From positions 1,462,001 through 1,526,000 of the forward strand of contig NZ_CP035088.1 in the NCBI RefSeq assembly GCF_004786035.1: a DNA stretch of 64,000 nucleotides. Reading direction: 5' to 3'. This document shows positions 7,465 through 16,579 of the stretch, piece after piece; within the stretch, counting starts at the first letter, position 1, and each line of letters starts with the position of its first letter. This stretch comes from Pseudomonas viciae. GTDB lineage: Bacteria > Pseudomonadota > Gammaproteobacteria > Pseudomonadales > Pseudomonadaceae. Under the pieces are notes generated by a model, which was not told where the DNA came from, made no database searches, and saw only the letters and a program-made list of their open reading frames with translations. The position numbers were made by a program, and so were the translations under genes.

Positions 7465-9156
7465 ATGATTGAAGACTTTTGGAAGGATAAGTACCCAGCT
7501 GGGATTGCTGCCGACATCAATCCAGATGAGTATCCGAATATTCAGGCGGTGTTGAAGCAGTCCTGCCAACGCTTTGCCGACAAGCCGGCATTCAGCAACC
7601 TCGGCAAGACAATCACCTACGGTGAACTGTACGAATTGTCCGGTGCCTTTGCCGCGTATCTGCAACAGCATACCGATTTGCAGCCGGGCGATCGAATCGC
7701 CGTGCAATTGCCCAACGTTCTCCAGTACCCGGTGGCCGTGTTCGGGGCGATCCGCGCCGGTCTCATCGTGGTCAACACCAACCCGCTGTACACCGCGCGG
7801 GAAATGGAACACCAGTTCAACGACTCCGGCGCCAAGGCACTGGTGTGCCTGGCGAACATGGCGCACCTGGCCGAGGCCGTGGTGCCCAAGACGAGCGTCA
7901 AGCACGTCATCGTCACCGAAGTCGCCGACCTGCTGCCGCCACTCAAGCGTCTGTTGATCAACAGCGTGATCAAGTACGTCAAGAAGATGGTCCCGGCCTA
8001 TCACTTGCCCAAGGCCATCAAGTTCAACGATGTGCTGAGCAAGGGCCATGGCCAGCCCGTGAGCGAAGCCAACCCCACCAGCGACGATGTCGCCGTGTTG
8101 CAATACACCGGCGGCACCACCGGCGTGGCCAAGGGCGCGATGCTCACCCACCGCAACCTGGTGGCGAACATGCTGCAGTGCAAGGCGCTGATGGGCTCCA
8201 ACCTCAATGAAGGTTGCGAAGTGCTGATCACGCCGCTGCCGCTGTATCACATCTATGCCTTCACCTTTCATTGCATGGCGATGATGCTGATCGGCAACCA
8301 CAACATCCTGATCAGCAACCCGCGTGATCTCTCGGCGATGGTCAAGGAACTGTCGAAGTGGAAGTTCAGCGGTTTTGTCGGCCTCAATACGCTGTTCGTG
8401 GCCCTGTGCAACAACGAAGCCTTCCGCAAGCTGGATTTCTCGGCACTGAAAGTCACCCTGTCCGGCGGCATGGCCCTGCAACTGGCAGCGGCTGAGCGCT
8501 GGAAAGCGGTGACCGGCTGCCCGATCTGCGAAGGTTATGGCATGACCGAGACCAGCCCGGTGGCCACCGTCAACCCGATCCAGCACATCCAGATCGGCAC
8601 CATCGGCATTCCAGTGCCATCGACGCTGTGCAAGGTGATCAATGACGCGGGCGTCGAACAGCCGTTGGGCGAAATCGGTGAGCTGTGTGTGAAAGGGCCG
8701 CAGGTCATGAAGGGCTATTGGCAGCGCCAGGACGCCACCGACGAGATCCTCGACAGCGAAGGCTGGCTCAAGACCGGCGACATCGCGGTGATCCAGCCGG
8801 ACGGCTACATGCGCATCGTCGATCGCAAGAAAGACATGATCCTGATCTCCGGTTTCAACGTGTACCCCAACGAGCTGGAAGACGTGTTGGCAACCCTGCC
8901 AGGGGTGCTGCAATGCGCGGCCATCGGCATACCGGACGAAAAATCCGGCGAGGCGATCAAGATCTTCATCGTTGCCCGGCCGGGTGTCACCTTGACCAAG
9001 GAGCAGGTGATGGAGCACATGCGTGCCAACGTCACCGGCTACAAAGTGCCCAAGGCCGTAGAGTTCCGCGACGCATTGCCGACCACCAACGTGGGCAAGA
9101 TCCTGCGACGCGAGTTGCGTGACGAAGAACTCAGGAAGCTGGGTGTGAAGAAGTAA
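7465..9156 (+). CDS. fadD1: Long-chain fatty acid-CoA ligase FadD1-like
   Basis: The 563-residue acyl-CoA synthetase is a close paralogue of the gene before it. It has YTGGTTGVAKGAML (ATP P-loop), GYGMTETSP, the signature TGDIAVIQPDGYMRIVDRKK and the C-terminal NVGKILRREL motif. The start is at ATG 7465 behind GAGGAG; the reading frame is open from 7288 but upstream residues are unlike the family. A strong terminator follows. The tandem pair probably arose by duplication and differs in chain-length preference or regulation in P. aeruginosa. Confidence 0.92.
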   Translation: MIEDFWKDKYPAGIAADINPDEYPNIQAVLKQSCQRFADKPAFSNLGKTITYGELYELSGAFAAYLQQHTDLQPGDRIAVQLPNVLQYPVAVFGAIRAGLIVVNTNPLYTAREMEHQFNDSGAKALVCLANMAHLAEAVVPKTSVKHVIVTEVADLLPPLKRLLINSVIKYVKKMVPAYHLPKAIKFNDVLSKGHGQPVSEANPTSDDVAVLQYTGGTTGVAKGAMLTHRNLVANMLQCKALMGSNLNEGCEVLITPLPLYHIYAFTFHCMAMMLIGNHNILISNPRDLSAMVKELSKWKFSGFVGLNTLFVALCNNEAFRKLDFSALKVTLSGGMALQLAAAERWKAVTGCPICEGYGMTETSPVATVNPIQHIQIGTIGIPVPSTLCKVINDAGVEQPLGEIGELCVKGPQVMKGYWQRQDATDEILDSEGWLKTGDIAVIQPDGYMRIVDRKKDMILISGFNVYPNELEDVLATLPGVLQCAAIGIPDEKSGEAIKIFIVARPGVTLTKEQVMEHMRANVTGYKVPKAVEFRDALPTTNVGKILRRELRDEELRKLGVKK

Positions 9157-9170
9157 ACCACGTTGCAAAC

Positions 9171-9197
9171 AAAAGCCCCGCGAATGCGGGGCTTTTT
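9171..9197 (+). terminator. Rho-independent terminator after fadD1
   Basis: Stem AGCCCCGC / GCGGGGCT with a short loop (GAAT) followed by TTTTT, 15 bp after the fadD1 stop codon. Confidence 0.92.
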
Positions 9198-9255
9198 ATT
9201 AGGCGGCATATTTCTGTGGCGAGGTAGCTGTTGTGGCGAGGGAGAAAATTCAGGC

Positions 9256-9633
9256 CTACAACCGGAACTGCGCAAAATCCAGATTGGTGCCACCGGGCCG
9301 CATGTCCTGCAGGTACGAGTCTTTATCAGCACTCAGCTCCAGGCTCAGGGCTGCCTTGCGCTTGCCCTGGTTGCGCACTTCCAGGCCTTCCATTTTCTCG
9401 CGCAGGAACACCGTGGGCACTTTCAGGTGCAACAGCTCATCGGTGGCCGGCGTGTGCAGCAACAGATGAATCCATTCGTACTGACCGATGGCCAGGCGTG
9501 CTACCGGGATATCGAACCAGAAGATGTTGCGGTTGCGGTTCAATTCGCTGAAGTGGCAGTTATTGACGCCCAGTACGGCGCCGCCCAGTTCCTGGTTTCT
9601 GCGGGCGATAGCCTGCTTTTTATCGAGTTTCAT
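9256..9633 (-). CDS. Hypothetical protein, 125 residues
   Basis: This gene has a clear ATG start at 9633 behind AGGAACGTT. The protein is soluble, basic at its N-terminus (MKLDKKQAIARRNQ), with a mixed alpha/beta composition and a central FWFDIPVARLAIGQYEWIHLLL segment. There is no signal peptide or membrane helix. I do not recognise a named family; it looks like a conserved Pseudomonas protein of unknown function. It is convergent with fadD1. Confidence 0.7.
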   Translation of the reverse strand: MKLDKKQAIARRNQELGGAVLGVNNCHFSELNRNRNIFWFDIPVARLAIGQYEWIHLLLHTPATDELLHLKVPTVFLREKMEGLEVRNQGKRKAALSLELSADKDSYLQDMRPGGTNLDFAQFRL

Positions 9634-9828
9634 AACGTTCCTACGGGATTGGAGCTTCAGGCCTCAGCCTGAATACGTGGGGCATTCTCGGGGGTGGATC
9701 GGCAAACATAAAGCGCAACCTGCATCTGACGATGAAATGCGCTGCTGAAAAAATGAAACTCCCCGCAAACGGCCTCGGTCAACCCTTATGTAATGACTTT
9801 TCGTACAGTTGTTCACAGGAGAGACATC

Positions 9829-10020
9829 ATGGGTAGCACGAGCGATAAAGTGAAGGGCGTTGCCAACGAAGCCGTCGGTAACATCAAGCAAGGCGTCGGC
9901 AAGGCCACCGACAATGACCGCATGCGCGCCGAGGGCGTGGTCCAGGAGAAAAAAGGTGAGGCCCAGCAAACCTTGGGCAAGGCCAAGGATGCAGTCAAGA
10001 AAGGCGTTAACGAGGCATAA
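9829..10020 (+). CDS. CsbD-family stress-response protein
   Basis: The 63-residue hydrophilic helical protein has the CsbD pattern: [35 protein letters not shown], then [19 protein letters not shown]. CsbD-family proteins are induced by general stress in many bacteria, with no known biochemical activity. The start is ATG 9829 behind CAGGAGAG. A terminator hairpin follows. Confidence 0.9.
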   Translation: MGSTSDKVKGVANEAVGNIKQGVGKATDNDRMRAEGVVQEKKGEAQQTLGKAKDAVKKGVNEA

Positions 10021-10044
10021 CCGGCCTGTTGAAAAAGCGATTGG

Positions 10045-10070
10045 AACGGCCATCCGCGGGTGGCCGTTTT
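10045..10070 (+). terminator. Rho-independent terminator after csbD-like gene
   Basis: Stem AACGGCCA / TGGCCGTT with an eight-base loop and a T-run of four. It lies 25 bp after the CsbD stop. Confidence 0.75.
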
Positions 10071-10194
10071 CATGTCGGCTCGAACTTGCACCGGGGAAAT
10101 TGTTCCAAAGTCGCCAAACAGGTTACTTTTGTCTTGGATAGCAACCCGTGAGTCGCCAGACGACCTTCCTTTTTTGCGGCGAAAGGAGACGCAC

Positions 10195-11145
10195 ATGATG
10201 TTCCCGGCCATGAAAGGCTTGCCCTTGCATCGTGTGATGATGCGCACCGTGACCGAGTTTCTCGATGACGAGATGTCGACCTACGCCTCGGCGTTGGCTT
10301 ACCAGATGCTGTTTTCGCTGTTCCCCTTCATCCTCTTCCTGATCGCGCTGATTGGCTTCCTGCACCTGCCGGACTTCTTCTCCTGGCTGCGCCTGCAATC
10401 GGAACTGGTGCTGCCGCCCCAGGCCCTGGAACAGGTCAACCCGGTGATCGACCAGCTCCAGCAATCCAAGGGAGGGTTATTGTCGGTGGGTATCGTCATT
10501 GCGTTGTGGACGGCTTCGGCCGGTGTGCGGTTGATGATGAGCGCGATGAACGCCGCCTACGATGTGGTCGAAGGCCGTCCGGCCTGGAAGCGCTTTCCGC
10601 TGTCGGTGTTCTACACCGTCGGCATTGCCGGCATGCTGCTGGCCGCCGCGGCGCTGATGGTGCTCGGGCCGCAGGTGATGGGCTGGATCGCAGCCCAGGT
10701 CGGGTTGGAGGAATTCATCGTCACGCTCTGGACGATCGTGCGTTGGCCGGTGATCGTGTTTTTGCTGATGGTGGCCGTGGCGTTGATCTATTACGTGATG
10801 CCCGACGTCAAGCAGGAGTTTCGCTTCATCACGCCGGGCTCGGTACTGGCGGTGGTGGTGTGGATCATCGCGTCCCTGGGCTTCGCGTTTTACGTCAAGA
10901 CCTTCGCCAACTACAACGCCATGTATGGCAGTATCGGCGCGATCATTGTGCTGTTGCTGTACTTCTATATTTCTGCGGCGGTGCTGTTGCTCGGCGCGGA
11001 AATGAATGCGGTGATCGAGCACATGTCCGCCGAGGGCAAGAACCCCGGTGAAAAGAGCCCGGGCGAGCACGAGAAGCAACATGTGTCGGGCCTGGGGCGC
11101 GACCATTCCATCCCTCACACCCACACTGACGAAGCCCGACCATGA
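10195..11145 (+). CDS. YihY/BrkB-family inner-membrane protein
   Basis: The 316-residue protein has about six membrane segments and the family signature near its N-terminus ([27 protein letters not shown]), plus the conserved [32 protein letters not shown] stretch and [34 protein letters not shown]. Family members have been called BrkB or RNase BN by historical misassignment; their function is uncertain. The start is ATG 10195 behind AAAGGAG. Its stop overlaps the start of the deformylase gene (ATGA), so the two are probably co-translated. Confidence 0.88.
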   Translation: MMFPAMKGLPLHRVMMRTVTEFLDDEMSTYASALAYQMLFSLFPFILFLIALIGFLHLPDFFSWLRLQSELVLPPQALEQVNPVIDQLQQSKGGLLSVGIVIALWTASAGVRLMMSAMNAAYDVVEGRPAWKRFPLSVFYTVGIAGMLLAAAALMVLGPQVMGWIAAQVGLEEFIVTLWTIVRWPVIVFLLMVAVALIYYVMPDVKQEFRFITPGSVLAVVVWIIASLGFAFYVKTFANYNAMYGSIGAIIVLLLYFYISAAVLLLGAEMNAVIEHMSAEGKNPGEKSPGEHEKQHVSGLGRDHSIPHTHTDEARP

Positions 11146-11681
11146 TTCGTGAAATCCTGAAAATGGGCGACGAACGCCTGCTGCGCATCGCCGCGCCGGT
11201 GCCGCCGGAAATGTTCGACAGCCCGGAGTTGTGGCAACTGATCGACGACATGTTCCAGACCATGGAAAGCGTTGGCGGCGTTGGCCTGGCGGCGCCGCAG
11301 ATCGGGGTTGACCTGCAATTGGTGATCTTCGGCTTCGAGCACAGCGAACGCTACCCCGACGCCGAGGCCGTGCCCCAGACGATCCTGATCAACCCGTTGA
11401 TTACACCGCTAGGCCCACTGATGGAGGAGGGCTTCGAAGGCTGTCTGTCGGTGCCGGGCTTGCGAGGGGCGGTGGATCGCTACCAGCATATTCGCTACGA
11501 AGGGTTTGACCCGAAGGGCGAGCCGGTGGTGCGGGCGGCCTCAGGCTTCCATGCGCGGGTGGTGCAACATGAATGCGATCACCTGATCGGACGCTTGTAC
11601 CCTTCGCGGATCACGGATTTCAGCAAGTTCGGGTTTACCGAGGTGATGTTTCCGGATCTGGATCCGGCTGCAGACGATTGA
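11142..11681 (+). CDS. def: Peptide deformylase
   Basis: The 179-residue enzyme removes the N-formyl group from nascent proteins. All three metal-site motifs are present: [10 protein letters not shown] (about 47-56), EGCLSVPG with the Cys ligand (near 100) and QHECDHLIG with the two His ligands and catalytic Glu (near 140). It overlaps the preceding BrkB gene by 4 bp. It is not beside fmt as the main housekeeping def usually is, so it may be a second deformylase; that is inferred from context only. Confidence 0.93.
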   Translation: MIREILKMGDERLLRIAAPVPPEMFDSPELWQLIDDMFQTMESVGGVGLAAPQIGVDLQLVIFGFEHSERYPDAEAVPQTILINPLITPLGPLMEEGFEGCLSVPGLRGAVDRYQHIRYEGFDPKGEPVVRAASGFHARVVQHECDHLIGRLYPSRITDFSKFGFTEVMFPDLDPAADD

Positions 11682-11698
11682 TAGCCGGACACAAACCC

Positions 11699-11788
11699 TG
11701 TGGGAGCGGGCTTGCTCGCGAAAGCGGTGGGGCAGCTTGCATTGATGTTGAATGTGCCACCGTCTTCGCGAGCAAGCTCGCTCTCACA
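11699..11788. repeat. Paired REP element
   Basis: Inverted pair of the TGTGGGAGCGGGCTTGCTCG repeat in the gap between the convergent def and GNAT genes. Confidence 0.9.
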
Positions 11789-11806
11789 CTGGATCTGTAT
11801 GGCATT

Positions 11807-12229
11807 TCAGGACAGGGTATTTAGCTCCAACCCCATCGCAATCATCGGCTTGCTGCGCGCATATCGGCTCAAACGCTCAGCCATCGCATACGGCAGTTCG
11901 GGATCGAAGCTGAACCCGCGCCGTTCATAAAAATCGCGCAAATCCGGATGGCAGAACAGCCACACCGGCTCATTCACGTCTTTCACCGCTTCAGCGATCA
12001 ACCGCGCCGCAATCCCTTGTGCACGGTACGCCGGGTCGACCAGCAACCCCGTCAACCAATGCCCGCCCGTCACCGGGCGCAGACACAGCGCCGCGACGAT
12101 TTCATCCCGCCGTGCCACCCACAGTTGAGCTTCCCGAACCGCTTTCATCGAGGATTGGTGGGTGCGGTAAAACTTGTTCATCAGCGGCCACAGCGGCTCT
12201 TCGAGCTGTGTGTAATGGATTTCGGACAT
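11807..12229 (-). CDS. GNAT-family N-acetyltransferase
   Basis: The 140-residue protein has the acetyl-CoA loop of the GNAT fold (LLVDPAYRAQGIAARLIAEAV) and the C-terminal FYERRGFSFDP motif. The acceptor substrate cannot be predicted. The start is ATG 12229. It is a single-gene unit; a small basic gene starts downstream on the opposite strand. Confidence 0.88.
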   Translation of the reverse strand: MSEIHYTQLEEPLWPLMNKFYRTHQSSMKAVREAQLWVARRDEIVAALCLRPVTGGHWLTGLLVDPAYRAQGIAARLIAEAVKDVNEPVWLFCHPDLRDFYERRGFSFDPELPYAMAERLSRYARSKPMIAMGLELNTLS

Positions 12230-12331
12230 GGCAGGGTCGTGGGCGATAAGGGGAGGGCGATTATAAAAGAACGCGAGGGCGGCGATAGGTGTATACCTGA
12301 CTCCACATCCCGTATGAGTGGAGTACGTATC

Positions 12332-12442
12332 ATGGCCAAAGGCATGGATTCAAAAAAAGCGGCAAAGAAAAAACCGGCGAAGACCGCCGATGAAAAACGC
12401 GCCGACAAAAAGACCAAGAAGGTGAACCTGTTCGGTCATTGA
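12332..12442 (+). CDS. Very small lysine-rich protein (36 residues)
   Basis: A short open frame encodes MAKGMDSKKAAKKKPAKTAD followed by a second basic stretch ending KKVNLFGH. GTGGAG at 12318-12323 supports translation; an ATG six codons upstream is an alternative start. About 40% of residues are Lys, so nucleic-acid binding is possible but unproven. A stem-loop follows. Similar tiny Lys-rich frames exist in related pseudomonads, to my recollection. Confidence 0.6.
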   Translation: MAKGMDSKKAAKKKPAKTADEKRADKKTKKVNLFGH

Positions 12443-12467
12443 GCCGGCACCGCCTCGGTTGGCCTCA

Positions 12468-12501
12468 GGTTTGAGTTGGGGCTGTAACCCCAGCTCAAAC
12501 C
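12468..12501. terminator. Stem-loop between convergent genes
   Basis: GGTTTGAGTTGGGG / CCCCAGCTCAAACC with a 6-nt loop, only one mismatch. There is no T-run on either side, so it is either a weak bidirectional terminator or an RNA-stabilising hairpin. Confidence 0.55.
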
Positions 12502-12520
12502 CGCTGCAATGCATGGGGGC

Positions 12521-13075
12521 TCAAAGTGAGGCGAGGAACATGTCCGTGGCCGGGTCTTTGTCGCTCGTGCGGTTTTCCTGGGTCTTCTCCACCTGGGCCA
12601 TCGCCGACTTGTCCTGCATGCGCTGGGCAATTTCCTGGCTGACGGCCATCTGTTTCTCGGGCGGCATCGCCTCGAGCTCTTCTTCAGATATGCCCATCTC
12701 TTCAAGAATGCTGTCGCGCAGGCGCTCTTCAGGCGTCTTGCTCATGTAGTCCTTGAACTCCGCCAGTGCAGTGCTGCCAATCTTCTTGGCCTCTTCGGAC
12801 GCTGAGGAAGCCACGGCCTGCAATTGCACACGGGTCTTGGCGAAAGTCTCATCGACATTGTCGCTGATGGCAGCGGCCGCATTGACCTGTTGCGTGGCTC
12901 GCCGGGTGAAGGCGTCCTGGACGTGGGCGCTGCCTTGGCTGGCCTGGGCCTGGACGTTATCGCGCAACGCCTGCAATGCAGCACTTTGCAGGCCGCTGAC
13001 GGCTTCGGCGGTAGGGTCCTCGCCGGGGCGTTTGAGCGGCAAGATCATCGCTTGCTGTTTGGCACTGACCAACAT
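12521..13075 (-). CDS. Hypothetical helical protein, 184 residues
   Basis: I place the start at ATG 13075 (MLVSAKQQAMILPLKRPGED). The protein is soluble, alanine- and glutamine-rich, mostly helical, with a C-terminal acidic block EEMGISEEELEAMPPEKQMAVSQEIAQRMQDK. No signal peptide or membrane helix. I do not recognise a characterised family. The open frame runs further upstream, but those residues look like non-coding translation. Confidence 0.65.
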   Translation of the reverse strand: MLVSAKQQAMILPLKRPGEDPTAEAVSGLQSAALQALRDNVQAQASQGSAHVQDAFTRRATQQVNAAAAISDNVDETFAKTRVQLQAVASSASEEAKKIGSTALAEFKDYMSKTPEERLRDSILEEMGISEEELEAMPPEKQMAVSQEIAQRMQDKSAMAQVEKTQENRTSDKDPATDMFLASL

Positions 13076-13234
13076 GATGAATACCTGTAGGTAATGGCTG
13101 AGCGATGGGCATGAGCAATTCCCATGCCGCCGGCACGAACCTCGGATTCCAAGGGCTGCGGGCACGAGGGCAAAGATTCGGGCGGCCAACCCTTGCCGTC
13201 GGACGGCATGGATCGACCGCCAGTGCGGGGCGGC

Positions 13235-14266
13235 TCAGGTGCTTTCGCGAACCTTGAGCTCAAAGCCCAGGTCCACCACCGGCTGCGCAATGCGGTTACC
13301 CGCCATCAACGTCAGCATCTGTTCGGCGGCGCGGCGACCAATGGCTTCCCGAGGGGTGCTGATGCTGCTCAGGCGCGGCACCATGTGGGCCGAGGCGGGC
13401 AGGTCGTTGAAGCCCAGGATCGAGACGCGCTCGGGGATCTTGATGCCACAGCGCAACGCCTCGAGCAGGGCGCCGTGGGCCAGGTCATCGTTGCCGAAGA
13501 AGATCGCATCGACGTCCGGGTGACTGGCCAGCAGTTGCAGGAACAACTCGCCACCCAGGCCCACCGATGATGGACGCGGTGTCAGCACTTCCAGGTCTGG
13601 ATCGTACAGCCCGGCGTCTTGCAGGGCGCGACGAAAGCCTTCGCCGCGCAGCAGGGTGCGCTGATCCAGTTGCGCGCCGATGTAGGCCAGGCGCTTGCGC
13701 CCCTTGGAAATCAAGTGCTCGGCCGCCGTTTCGCCGGCCTTGAGCTGGGAAAAACCGACGCAATTGAGGCCGGCGCCGGGATCCAGCTCCATCATGTATA
13801 CGCAGGGAATGTTGCTGGCCTCGATCATGCGTCGGGCGCTTTCGGTGCGGTCGAAACCGGTCAGCAACAAACCACGCGGCTGATAGGCCATGTAGTTGCG
13901 CAGCAGGTCTTCTTCTTCGTCGCGGGAGTAGTGGTAGTTACCGATCACCACTTCGAAGCCCTTGGGGCGCAGCACCCGATGAATGGCTTCCAGGGTGTCG
14001 ATGAACAACAGGTTGGACAACGACGGCACCAGCACCACCACCGAATGGCTCTGGGCCGAAGCCAGGGCGCGGGCGGCGGGGTTGACGACGTAGTTAAGCT
14101 CTACGGCGGCCTGGCGGACTTTTTCCACCAGTTCGGTGGCGACGGTGCTGACGCCGCGCAGGGCACGGGAGGCGGTGATGGGACTGACACCGGCCAGGCG
14201 TGCGACTTCGTTGAGCGTAGGGCGACCGGTGGTGCGGGTATTCTTATCGTTTTTAGGGGCGGTCAT
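13235..14266 (-). CDS. gntR: LacI-family gluconate repressor GntR
   Basis: The 343-residue regulator has an N-terminal LacI helix-turn-helix (RPTLNEVARLAGVSPITASRALRGV, about 15-40) and a periplasmic-binding-protein-like effector domain. It is divergent from gntK and gntT, so it is the GntR that represses gluconate uptake and phosphorylation and is released by gluconate or 6-phosphogluconate. An operator copy lies 31 bp before its own start, indicating autoregulation. The start is chosen at ATG 14266 (MTAPKNDKN). Confidence 0.92.
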   Translation of the reverse strand: MTAPKNDKNTRTTGRPTLNEVARLAGVSPITASRALRGVSTVATELVEKVRQAAVELNYVVNPAARALASAQSHSVVVLVPSLSNLLFIDTLEAIHRVLRPKGFEVVIGNYHYSRDEEEDLLRNYMAYQPRGLLLTGFDRTESARRMIEASNIPCVYMMELDPGAGLNCVGFSQLKAGETAAEHLISKGRKRLAYIGAQLDQRTLLRGEGFRRALQDAGLYDPDLEVLTPRPSSVGLGGELFLQLLASHPDVDAIFFGNDDLAHGALLEALRCGIKIPERVSILGFNDLPASAHMVPRLSSISTPREAIGRRAAEQMLTLMAGNRIAQPVVDLGFELKVREST

Positions 14267-14296
14267 CAGGGCGGCTTGCCAAACAAAAATCAAGGC

Positions 14297-14310
14297 ACTA
14301 AGGTAGCGCT
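14297..14310. promoter_or_regulatory. GntR operator before gntR
   Basis: ACTAAGGTAGCGCT matches the AC-N-AAG-N-TAGCGCT motif that I recall for P. aeruginosa GntR at every defined position. Confidence 0.8.
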
Positions 14311-14446
14311 GTCTCGACGCGTCTGCAAATGCGTGAGTGGGGTTTGCCTGAGCCCCGTCCGTTGACGTCGTGAACGAACATGCTGCAACCACAAAAATGA
14401 CAAGAAGGCGTCGGCAACTTCTGCTTTTGCTGCGGTGTCATAACTG

Positions 14447-14460
14447 GCAAAGGTAGCGCT
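14447..14460. promoter_or_regulatory. GntR operator before gntK
   Basis: GCAAAGGTAGCGCT shares the AAGGTAGCGCTGTC core with the gntR copy and ends 21 bp before the gntK start. Confidence 0.75.
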
Positions 14461-14481
14461 GTCTGCGCGCTGAGGTGTTAC

Positions 14482-15015
14482 ATGAATAATCCCATCACCG
14501 CCCTGGTCATCATGGGCGTTGCCGGTTGCGGCAAAACGTGCGTCAGCCAGGCCCTGTGCCAGTTGAGCGGCGCCACCGCCATCGAAGGCGACACTTTCCA
14601 CCCTGCGGCCAACATCCAGAAGATGAGCGCCGGTATCCCCTTGAACGACGACGACCGTGCCGGCTGGCTCGACAGCCTGTGCGACGAGTTGCGCCGCGTC
14701 GATGCCTTGGGCGAGCGGCCGGTGCTGACCTGCTCGGCCCTCAAGCACAGTTATCGCGAACGTCTGCGCAGTGCCTTGCCGGGCCTGGGCTTTGTATTTC
14801 TTGAATTGACCCCCGAAGTGGCCGCCGACCGTGTGTCTCATCGTCCCGGCCATTTCATGCCGTCGACGTTGATCGACAGCCAGTTTGCCACCCTTCAATC
14901 CCCTGTCGGCGAGCCCCTGACCCTGGCTCTGGACGCGTCCAGCCACAGCGTTGATGAACTGGCTCACCAGGCTTACGTCTGGTGGCTGGACCACGGTTTG
15001 AAGCTGGCCAGCTGA
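14482..15015 (+). CDS. gntK: Gluconokinase GntK
   Basis: The 177-residue kinase phosphorylates gluconate to 6-phosphogluconate, feeding the Entner-Doudoroff pathway. The Walker A loop is GVAGCGKT (residues 12-19), followed by the substrate-side segment EGDTFHPAANIQKMSAGIPLNDDDRAGWL and CSALKHSYRERLR, all typical of thermoresistant gluconokinases. It is divergent from gntR and followed by gntT after 92 bp that contain a third operator copy. Confidence 0.95.
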   Translation: MNNPITALVIMGVAGCGKTCVSQALCQLSGATAIEGDTFHPAANIQKMSAGIPLNDDDRAGWLDSLCDELRRVDALGERPVLTCSALKHSYRERLRSALPGLGFVFLELTPEVAADRVSHRPGHFMPSTLIDSQFATLQSPVGEPLTLALDASSHSVDELAHQAYVWWLDHGLKLAS

Positions 15016-15034
15016 GTTTCAAAAAATTTGCGTC

Positions 15035-15048
15035 AGAAAGATAGCGCT
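15035..15048. promoter_or_regulatory. GntR operator before gntT
   Basis: AGAAAGATAGCGCT keeps the TAGCGCTGTC core seen at the other two sites. It lies 60 bp before the permease start, suggesting that gntT also has its own controlled promoter. Confidence 0.7.
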
Positions 15049-15107
15049 GTCCCGACGGCTTACAAATAACTGCTTCAATAACAACAACAAATCAGGAGAC
15101 ACCCCCC

Positions 15108-16460
15108 ATGTTTGGCATGTCCCACGAGACGTTCCTGCTGCTCGATGCAGTGGTCACGGTGATCGGACTTATCATCCTCATCACCAAGTTCAAGTTCCAC
15201 CCGTTCATTGCACTGACCATCGCCGCCGCTTTCCTCGGCCTGACGTCGGGCATGCCGACCGGCACCATCATCAAGGCGTTCCAGGACGGCTTCGGTGGGG
15301 TGTTGGGCTTTGTCGGCATCATCCTGGCGCTGGGCACGATGCTCGGCAAAATGATGGCCGAGTCGGGCGGGGCCGATCAGATCGCCCAGACCCTGATCCG
15401 CGCCTTCGGCAAGGATAAGGTGCAGTGGGCCATGATGTTCGCTGCGTTTCTGGTGGGCATCCCGCTGTTCTTCGAAATTGGCTTCGTGCTGCTGATCCCG
15501 CTGGTGTTCATCGTCGCGCGCCGCACCGGCGTGTCGATCATCAAGATCGGTATCCCGTTGCTGGCCGGTCTTTCCGCGGTCCACGGCCTGGTGCCACCGC
15601 ACCCGGGACCGCTGCTGGCGATTGGCGTGTTCGGTGCCGACATCGGTAAGACCATTCTCTACGGCCTGATCGTGGCGCTGCCAACGGCCATTATTGCCGG
15701 GCCGATCTTCGGTACGTTCATTGCCAAGCATATCCCCGGCCATCCGAATCAGGAGCTGGTGGACCAACTGGCGCGTGAGACGAACGCGGCCGAGCTGCCA
15801 AGCTTCAGCATCACCCTGATCACCGTGCTGTCGCCGGTGTTCCTGATGCTGCTCAAGACCTTCGCCGACGTGGCGCTGCCGGACGGCAACATCTTCCGTG
15901 CCTGGATGGACATGATCGGCCACCCGATCTCGGCGCTGTTGCTGGCGTTGTTGCTGTCGCTGTACACCTTCGGCTACAAGCAGGGCATTGGTTCCAGCCA
16001 GATGCTCAAATGGCTGGATGCGAGCCTTGCGCCGACCGCCGCGATCATCTTGATCATCGGTGCCGGTGGTGGCTTCAAGCAGATGCTGGTGACCAGCGGC
16101 GTGGGTGACGTGATCGGCCACATGGCGGTGAGTGCGCAGATTTCCCCTATCCTGCTGGCCTGGCTGGTGGCGGCGGTGATCCGCATTGCCACGGGTTCGG
16201 CGACGGTGGCGACCATTACCGGTGCCGGGATCGTGGTACCGGTGGTGGGGATGATGCCGGGTGTGAACCGTGAGTTGCTGGTGCTGGCGACCGGTGCCGG
16301 TTCGTTGATCCTGTCTCACGTCAACGATGCGGGCTTCTGGCTGGTCAAGCAGTACTTCAACATGACCGTGGCTGAAACCTTCAAGACCTGGACCGCGATG
16401 GAAACCATCCTGTCCGTGGTGGGGTTGATCTTTATCCTGCTGCTGTCGCTGGTGGTTTAA
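15108..16460 (+). CDS. gntT: Gluconate:H+ symporter (GntP family)
   Basis: The 450-residue permease has 12-14 hydrophobic segments across its whole length and family signatures such as PHPGPLLAIGVFGADIG and GAGGGFKQMLVTSGVGDVI, plus SHVNDAGFWLVKQYF near the C-terminus. It takes up gluconate for GntK. The start is ATG 15108 behind CAGGAGAC. A REP pair follows the stop in place of an obvious terminator. Confidence 0.93.
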   Translation: MFGMSHETFLLLDAVVTVIGLIILITKFKFHPFIALTIAAAFLGLTSGMPTGTIIKAFQDGFGGVLGFVGIILALGTMLGKMMAESGGADQIAQTLIRAFGKDKVQWAMMFAAFLVGIPLFFEIGFVLLIPLVFIVARRTGVSIIKIGIPLLAGLSAVHGLVPPHPGPLLAIGVFGADIGKTILYGLIVALPTAIIAGPIFGTFIAKHIPGHPNQELVDQLARETNAAELPSFSITLITVLSPVFLMLLKTFADVALPDGNIFRAWMDMIGHPISALLLALLLSLYTFGYKQGIGSSQMLKWLDASLAPTAAIILIIGAGGGFKQMLVTSGVGDVIGHMAVSAQISPILLAWLVAAVIRIATGSATVATITGAGIVVPVVGMMPGVNRELLVLATGAGSLILSHVNDAGFWLVKQYFNMTVAETFKTWTAMETILSVVGLIFILLLSLVV

Positions 16461-16478
16461 CTAACAGCGCATAACAAC

Positions 16479-16568
16479 TGTGGGAGCGGGCTTGCTCGCG
16501 AAAGCGCAGTATCAGTCAACAGAGATGTTGAATGTTACATCGCCTTCGCGAGCAAGCCCGCTCCCACA
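16479..16568. repeat. Paired REP element
   Basis: Inverted pair of the TGTGGGAGCGGGCTTGCTCG repeat in the convergent gap between gntT and the aminotransferase gene. Confidence 0.9.
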
Positions 16569-16579
16569 TTGGTTTGGTG

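Noticed and set aside
15075..16319. 414-residue open frame antisense to gntT
   Set aside because: Rich in His, Arg and Gln with no recognisable domain; GntT on the plus strand is a clear 12-14-helix permease.
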